DNA of 64,000 bases from Uloborus plumipes (taxonomy: Eukaryota > Arthropoda > Arachnida > Araneae > Uloboridae): contig JAXGGA010004504.1 in assembly GCA_038373865.1 (NCBI GenBank), positions 1 through 64,000 of the forward strand, in the 5' to 3' direction. Positions 58,860-64,000 of this stretch are shown piece after piece (the stretch's first letter is position 1; each line of letters starts with the position of its first letter). The notes beneath the pieces were generated by a model. It was not told the origin of the DNA and did not search any database. It was given only the letters and a program-made list of their open reading frames with translations. The position numbers and the translations under genes were made by a program.

Positions 58860-59340
58860 TCAAATTGGAGTCTTAAAAGTAGAATATAAATAGAAAAATG
58901 AGCTCGAATGGTGTTCCGTGAATTAAAAAAACTTTGCGTTCTGTGACTCAAATATTCTTTTTTTAATTATGTTAGGAGGAGAAACATTACCAATAACTTG
59001 GAGGGAAAAAAGAAAAAAAAAAGAAAGAAAAAAAAAAGCACGGAAAAACATTACCAATAACTTGGAGGGAAAAAAGAAAAAAAAAAAAAGAAAGAAAGAA
59101 AAAAAAAAGAAGTCTTAAAAGTAGAATATAAATAGAAAAATGAGCTCGAATGGTGTTCCGTGAACAAAAAGAACGTTGCGTTCTGTGACTCAAATATTCA
59201 TTTTTTAATTATGTTAGGAAGAGAAACATTACCAATAACTTGGAGGGAAAAAGAAAAAAAAAAGAAAGAAAGAAAAAAAAAAAGCACGGAAAAACATTGC
59301 CAATAACTTGGAGGAAAAAAAGAAAAAAAAAAGAAAAGAA
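58860..59340. repeat. Internal duplications in the right TIR
   Basis: The block AGTAGAATATAAATAGAAAA ... GTTCTGTGACTCAAATATTC occurs twice (58877 and 59111). The block ACATTACCAATAACTTGGAG followed by an A/G-rich tract occurs four times (58984, 59047, 59226, 59294). Confidence 0.8.
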
Positions 59341-59425
59341 AAAAAAAAACCCGCAGGGGGACTCGAACCCTTGACCACTGGATCAGAAGGCCGGCACGCT
59401 TCCGACTGAGCCACGACGGCGTGCT
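59335..59425 (-). promoter_or_regulatory. tRNA-like segment with pol III A/B boxes in right TIR
   Basis: Inverted copy of the left one: A box at 59402-59413, B box at 59359-59369, followed on the minus strand by T-rich DNA. The T stem is slightly better paired here (GGG/CCC). Both copies are directed inward. Confidence 0.65.
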
Positions 59426-59610
59426 AAGAGCAGAAGATTTTAAACTGATAAGGCTTCAACTTTAAAATCGGACATTTTAAATCGATTTTTCTCAAAATTT
59501 TCTGAGTAGTGCGTCGTATTACTTCAACCACGTGAGGTACTAATGGTCCTCTTTCCCCACAAAAAAAATTGACCCGAATCTCCGACCCCACGGCCGTGCC
59601 GTCTCCTTGT

Positions 59611-60475
59611 GAGAAGAAACAATACATCCCTCTCAACTTGACAAGAGATAAATGCCTCGTTTCATAAGAAGTCCAATAATCCTCGTCAAATGCCCTTGCC
59701 TTTGATCAATGATACAGATAAAAACAAATAGCCCGGGTCACTGGAAATATATTACTGCCAAGAAATTGCCCATCACTTATGACTTAGTGCGCCCTTGACC
59801 CAAAATCTCGAGACTTTCTCTTTGTTTCAGAAACAAAATATTCGATTTTATTCCCATCAGGTATTATTTAAGGAAGGTTTCGCCCCCTCTTTTTCCCCCG
59901 CGTTCCAAGGGAGAAAGAAATGATGCTTGCATAAGAATCCGTTTTAAGCTGCTAAACTGAACTTGAATTTGTAATCTTTTCAACAACCGAGGAATTGCTC
60001 TGGGCCCCTAAAAGCTTTTAGAGATTTATGAATGTCAATGCGTCTATCCTTGTCTGATACTTTCGTGTTTTATGTAGTTGTTGTCGGGGAAATATGTTCG
60101 TAAAATATTTTGCAGATGGATGAATATCAGGAAAAGTGCCAATTTGACCATGAAAATTTTCAATTTTCAAAGATACCCAGAAAATAAAATTAATAGGGTA
60201 TTTCAAATGCACATTAGTAACAATTTTTTTTAATCAGTGGCATGGTCAAGGGAACATTTACCCCCATTTCAAGGGGGTTGTCTTTGAGCGTTACCGACAT
60301 GATGAGAATGCTACCGATCTGACAAATATAACAGATTTTACACTTAGTGTACAAAAGTAAACACTCTCACTACCTTTTTTGTTTAAAAAGAAAATAATTT
60401 TTCTTAGAATATAATAATATTTATAGAATATGAACGCTTTTTGTCTCAAAAATAAAATTAGAGAATAATTAAAGT
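59611..60475. other. Spacer, nothing recognised
   Basis: No supported feature. Confidence 0.5.
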
Positions 60476-60895
60476 ATTTTCACAAATAACTGACGAACCT
60501 ATGGGAAAATGTCTTGAAGGCTCATAAAGTGCACCTCAAAATGAGAAAAAGTTGTGCATAGTTCGTGATCTTAAATCTCCAAGCTCTGAGGATCAACAGG
60601 GAACTTGATGAAAGTATTTTAAACTAAAGTATGTGTATTTTCACAAACAAGTGACAGATCTATAGGCGGATGTTCTGGAGGCTCATAAAGTGCACCTCAA
60701 GATGAGAAAATTGCATGTTTTAACGACGAATCTAGTTAGTTGTATACACTTTGTGATCTTACGTCTCTGTGCACTGAGGGTCAACAGGGAAGTTGATGAG
60801 GATATTTTAAACTAGAGTATCTGTATTTTCACAAAGAAGTGACAGATCTATAGGCAGATGACCTATAAGCTCATAAAAGGCACCTCTTTTTTGTT
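60476..60895. repeat. Tandem repeat, ~160-190-bp unit, 2.4 copies
   Basis: TTTCACAAA(T/C/G)AA(C/G)TGAC starts units near 60478, 60639 and 60829. CTCATAAAGTGCACCTCAA and GGTCAACAGGGAA(C/G)TTGATGA recur. Confidence 0.75.
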
Positions 60896-60947
60896 ATTTT
60901 CTGTTCAAGTTTTGGTATTTTTTTGTTCTTAGGTAGCCTGCAGCTCG

Positions 60948-61245
60948 TCTTGTAATATTACTGTAAAAATGTAAGTTGTTTCCCACTCTATTAACTATTT
61001 CAAATTTGAGGTAAAAGATAACATGGCAGAGGCCCGAGCAAGTTTCACGTCTGGACAGTGGGCAGTTGTGGATAACGGTTTTTGTTTCTCCAAAGAAGTC
61101 CGATAAAGGACATTTCCACTGCAATGTCAGATAGGTGAGAATGAAACTTTTATTTCAACCTTGAACCTCTGATATGTTATCTTCTACCTCAAATTTGAAA
61201 TAGAATGGGAAACAATTTACATTTTTACTGTAATATTACAAGATA
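60948..61245. repeat. Inverted repeat, ~75-bp arms
   Basis: TGTAATATTACTGTAAAAAT ... TTTCAAATTTGAGGTA (60950-61015) is complemented at 61180-61243. The loop holds GC-richer DNA. Confidence 0.7.
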
Positions 61246-61987
61246 ACAAGCTTTCTTATGGTGACAAAAGATTTTTCAATTTGCTACTAGAAGGGCGCTA
61301 AGATATAGGAACTTTTCAGCACCCCGTAATAAAATCGTAAAAAAATATATTTCTTCTTTGCATTTTCGCCATTTTTAAATTTTAGTGAAAGCCTACGCAA
61401 CAGTTTATTTTTGTTTGCCATTGTTAGAAGTGGAAGATGAAAACATTGTTAAGAATTTAACACTTGCTGTCGATTGTTAACACAACAATATTTTGCTGCA
61501 GATATGATTTTTCCGTCTTTTGGAGAAAAGATTTTGAGTAGTAAACTTAAAAGCGAATTCTCTGCGACTTTTTGATTGCGATTTTTGAGGTAAGTCTAGT
61601 ACCGTAACTCTTCTTATTTTTTATACTCTTAACTATAAAAGGAGAAATATCCATAATATTGAAAACCAATTTCTTTAACTTTTTACTTATTTATTTCGCA
61701 ATTCAATGATACATTTCTAAACTGTAAATGCTAAAGTTATTCAAAAGAATTTGATGTTCTATCAATGTAATTTAAAATGCGTTATTAAAATTATTTGAAA
61801 TTAGAAAAACGTAATGCTTACTGCTTAGTGTTGTGAATTTCAGCTGTGCAAAAGGTATTATTCCAATTTTTCAATAAACGAAGATATGCATGTCCTCCCC
61901 AAACATATAATGCAACCCAGTTTTTATATTAAAAAAATTATGATTTATTTTTCAAAATGATAATAAAATATGGTACTTACTTTTTTA

Positions 61988-62143
61988 CTACACCGTAGCT
62001 GCAAATTTAGCGATAAAAACAGATTTGGAGGGTTTTTTGGCGGTTGTTGTTTTTGCGTGCTCGCATTTATCTAAAATCGCTAAAAAACAGCTAAATAAAC
62101 ATCCAAATCTGTTTTATCCGCCAAATCTGTTGCCGCGGTGGAG
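61988..62143. mobile_element. Hairpin MITE, ~156 bp
   Basis: CTACACCGTAGCTGCAAATT at the left, and the complement of the right CTCCACCGCGGCAACAGATT, are inverted and continue into GATAAAACAGATTTGG on both sides. Confidence 0.7.
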
Positions 62144-62582
62144 TAAATACCTAAGTACTTAAACGTAATGCTTAAATTTTGTACAAGTAGTTTTTCATAA
62201 GAGGACAGTAAAAAGCAAAAAAAAAAAAAAAAATCCCAATAAAGCCACCAGTTGAAAATGTTTAAATCATTTCAGTTTCAGTATATAAGCTTTTGTCCGT
62301 TATGACTGAGAATGATTAACTGTCAAAGAAAAATATTTTTTTAGTTGCGACTCAAGCACTTATAAAAACGAGTAATGTAAGTGAAATAACAGAGAAGTTT
62401 TTCGACTTTCAAACAGATCATCAAAACAATACTGTTAGATGACTGCTTCGATGACTGTTCACAAGCTGTTTTTTTTCCCACACCAGATTTGACTAAAGAT
62501 GGATACCATTGTAGATCCGGTGGAAAACTTGTATGTTTTTTATAAGTGTTATCTTAACACTTCCACCAAAAATGTAACAAAC

Positions 62583-64000
62583 TAGGGGAAGACCGCCTAT
62601 ATTGGACCACTGCTTAAATTGGACCTCGGGCTTAAAATCTAGTCCAGAGATCTATGCTACACTTTAACGGTAGAAATATAAAGTTTTAGGAATAAAATCA
62701 ATGTGTATGAAGTTTTACCAGTCTTCGAACTGCGTAGAGTGAGTTACGGCATGATTTATGTTGAAAACGTGTATGATCTTATTTCGCGGACTTGTATCTA
62801 GTAAGATAGTACTAAAGCTTGTAAACTGAGGTAAACTGCTGTTATACCATGATGATCTGTGTTTAATAAGGATTACATCTATGTATTAACATGCGCGATT
62901 GTGATTATTTTTGACAGAGCAATAAGCTGAAGAATAAAAAATGGCGTGTTATCCTTTATTGGACCGAAAAAAATTTCCTATATTGGACCGGTGGTCCAAT
63001 TTAAGAATATGATTTTAAACAAGACTTTTTGTTAATCGTAACGTAAAATAAGTGACTCATCTGATTTAATAGCGTAGTTAAAAATATTTTAAACATGCTT
63101 TAACACCTATTCACGATATTCATTTAAACTTTTCCATCAAGCACATTTTCTAGAAGCTGCAACTTCTTAAAATGTATGTTGTTTTTTCTCTTCATCCATT
63201 AAGCTGCCGATTCAGAAACATAGTTATTAACTGAAGTAAAATTTGTGCTGGTTTACCGAGACAAAAATATGAAATTCCTCGATATGTTCGAAAAGATTTT
63301 AAAAAGAAACAATTTATATGCTACTAAAATGTTCAATGTAGATGAAGCTGGACTTTTCACTGTCCAAGAGCCCCAAAATATATTGACGTATAAAGGTAAA
63401 CACCAGGTTGGAGCAGTAATGAGTGGTGAACGTGGTAGAAACACTCTGGCTATTTGCTGCATAAGTGCAACAGAATTGCTAACCCCCCCCCCCCTTCCCA
63501 TGTTTATTTTCAAACGATTACGTTCCATGTATTATATTATCATAAAAATATCCCCTGGTGTGCAATATGCTCTTTCAAAAGAATGTTGGATCATAAACGA
63601 TAATCCACACACTGATACAACATTTCATTAAAATCGTTAGGCCAAGCAATGTAAAAAAGATTGTCTTTCTATTAATGAATAGGCACAGCACTTACATAAA
63701 GAACATATATCAATAAACTTGGCTAACGAGAACGATATAATAATGCTTTCTCTTTAAGCACACCATGCACGTAGATGTGGTCTTTATTCAGTTTCTGTCT
63801 AGATATTTTAGTCGAGCATGTGATACATGGATGCGAGAACATCCAATGAGATCCATTACCCAATATCGCATAGGAGAACTGTTTGATAGCTCCTATGGTC
63901 AAACCGCAATCAAAGCCATGGCAAATGCAGTGAGGTGATTCTAAAGAACAGGAGTTTGATCTGTTAATTTACATGTGTTTAATGACACTGACTTGGCTGG
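62583..64000 (+). mobile_element. Decayed Tigger/pogo-like element, cut by window end
   Basis: A candidate left end TAGGGGAAGACCGCCTATAT with TATTGGACC repeats (62600, 62960, 62985) precedes a broken transposase. The ends resemble those of the element at 18771. The right end is outside the window. Confidence 0.55.
63245..63960 (+). pseudogene. Tigger/pogo-like transposase remnant
   Basis: The first frame holds MFNVDEAGLFTVQEPQNILT (first catalytic Asp), HQVGAVMSGERGRNTLAICC and PPPLPMFIFKRLRS, all typical of Tigger/Jerky-type DDE transposases. After frameshifts, a second part near 63760-63945 reads CDTWMREHPMRSITQYRIGE and GQTAIKAMANAVR, the segment after the third Asp. The middle DNHxSH region is degenerate. 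A C10 run near 63483 may be one frame-breaking site. Confidence 0.7.

Larger units (their letters stand above)
55575..59610 (-). mobile_element. 4-kb pogo-clade DNA transposon with long TIRs
   Basis: The outer ends ACAAGGAGACGGCACGGCCG (55575) and its complement (ending 59610) begin inverted repeats of more than 400 bp. These run through a CCACGTGAGGTACTAATGG block, a tRNA-like segment, a T/A run, CCAAGTTATTGGTAAT and a TTTGAGTC(A)AGAACG block (left to about 56010, right from about 58860). The right arm has internal duplications (58870-59330). The minus-strand transposase occupies 56498-58414. No clear target duplication was seen. Confidence 0.85.

Noticed and set aside
1..64000. CRISPR arrays, bacterial operons, rRNA genes
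   Set aside because: No regularly spaced short repeats with unique spacers, no dense coding and no rRNA sequence were seen. The splice sites, SINE and Helitrons show eukaryotic nuclear DNA.

Overview
The window is AT-rich eukaryotic nuclear DNA, most probably from an arthropod and perhaps an arachnid (inference from the lipase family, long introns and Helitron/pogo content; no diagnostic marker gene is present). There are no bacterial-type operons. The ordinary host content is one split gene. Nearly all the rest is transposable elements, many nested in one another, plus repeats and featureless AT-rich spacer.

Host gene (9.07-31.23 kb, + strand): a secreted, lipase-domain-only member of the pancreatic lipase family (about 380 aa) in eight recognisable exons. 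The Ser (GHSFGA), Asp (GLDPA) and His (NHLE) positions of the triad are all readable. Nearly every splice junction is phase 1. The exon 2/exon 3 junction is the one uncertain point: about seven residues expected around the oxyanion/lid segment are missing, so a mini-exon may have been overlooked or lost. The introns carry two large inverted-repeat elements (intron 1), a tRNA-derived SINE and a hAT element with a perfect 8-bp duplication (intron 2), a decayed pogo/Jerky-like element and a pogo MITE holding two head-to-head MITEs (intron 3), a 386-bp MITE (intron 4), a pogo-type element carrying a composite Helitron (intron 5), another ACTTCC MITE (intron 6) and two small MITEs (intron 7).

Upstream (0-9 kb): two Helitrons with classical TC...CTAG ends, a 490-bp palindrome, and at 4.09-4.89 kb the most unusual item. 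This is a head-to-head array of ~270-nt units carrying hammerhead ribozyme motifs on both strands, flanked by an 11-bp direct repeat, so it looks like a retroposed, circRNA/retrozyme-type sequence.

Downstream (31-54 kb): Helitrons on both strands, a duplicated block with an informative filled/empty insertion site, tandem repeats, several foldback elements and long stretches where I see nothing.

55.6-59.6 kb: a nearly complete 4-kb pogo-clade DNA transposon on the minus strand. It encodes a DDD transposase split by one intron and damaged by one extra base. Its long terminal inverted repeats each contain a tRNA-like segment with intact RNA polymerase III A and B boxes followed by a T-run. The window ends inside another decayed Tigger/pogo-like transposase (63.2-64.0 kb).
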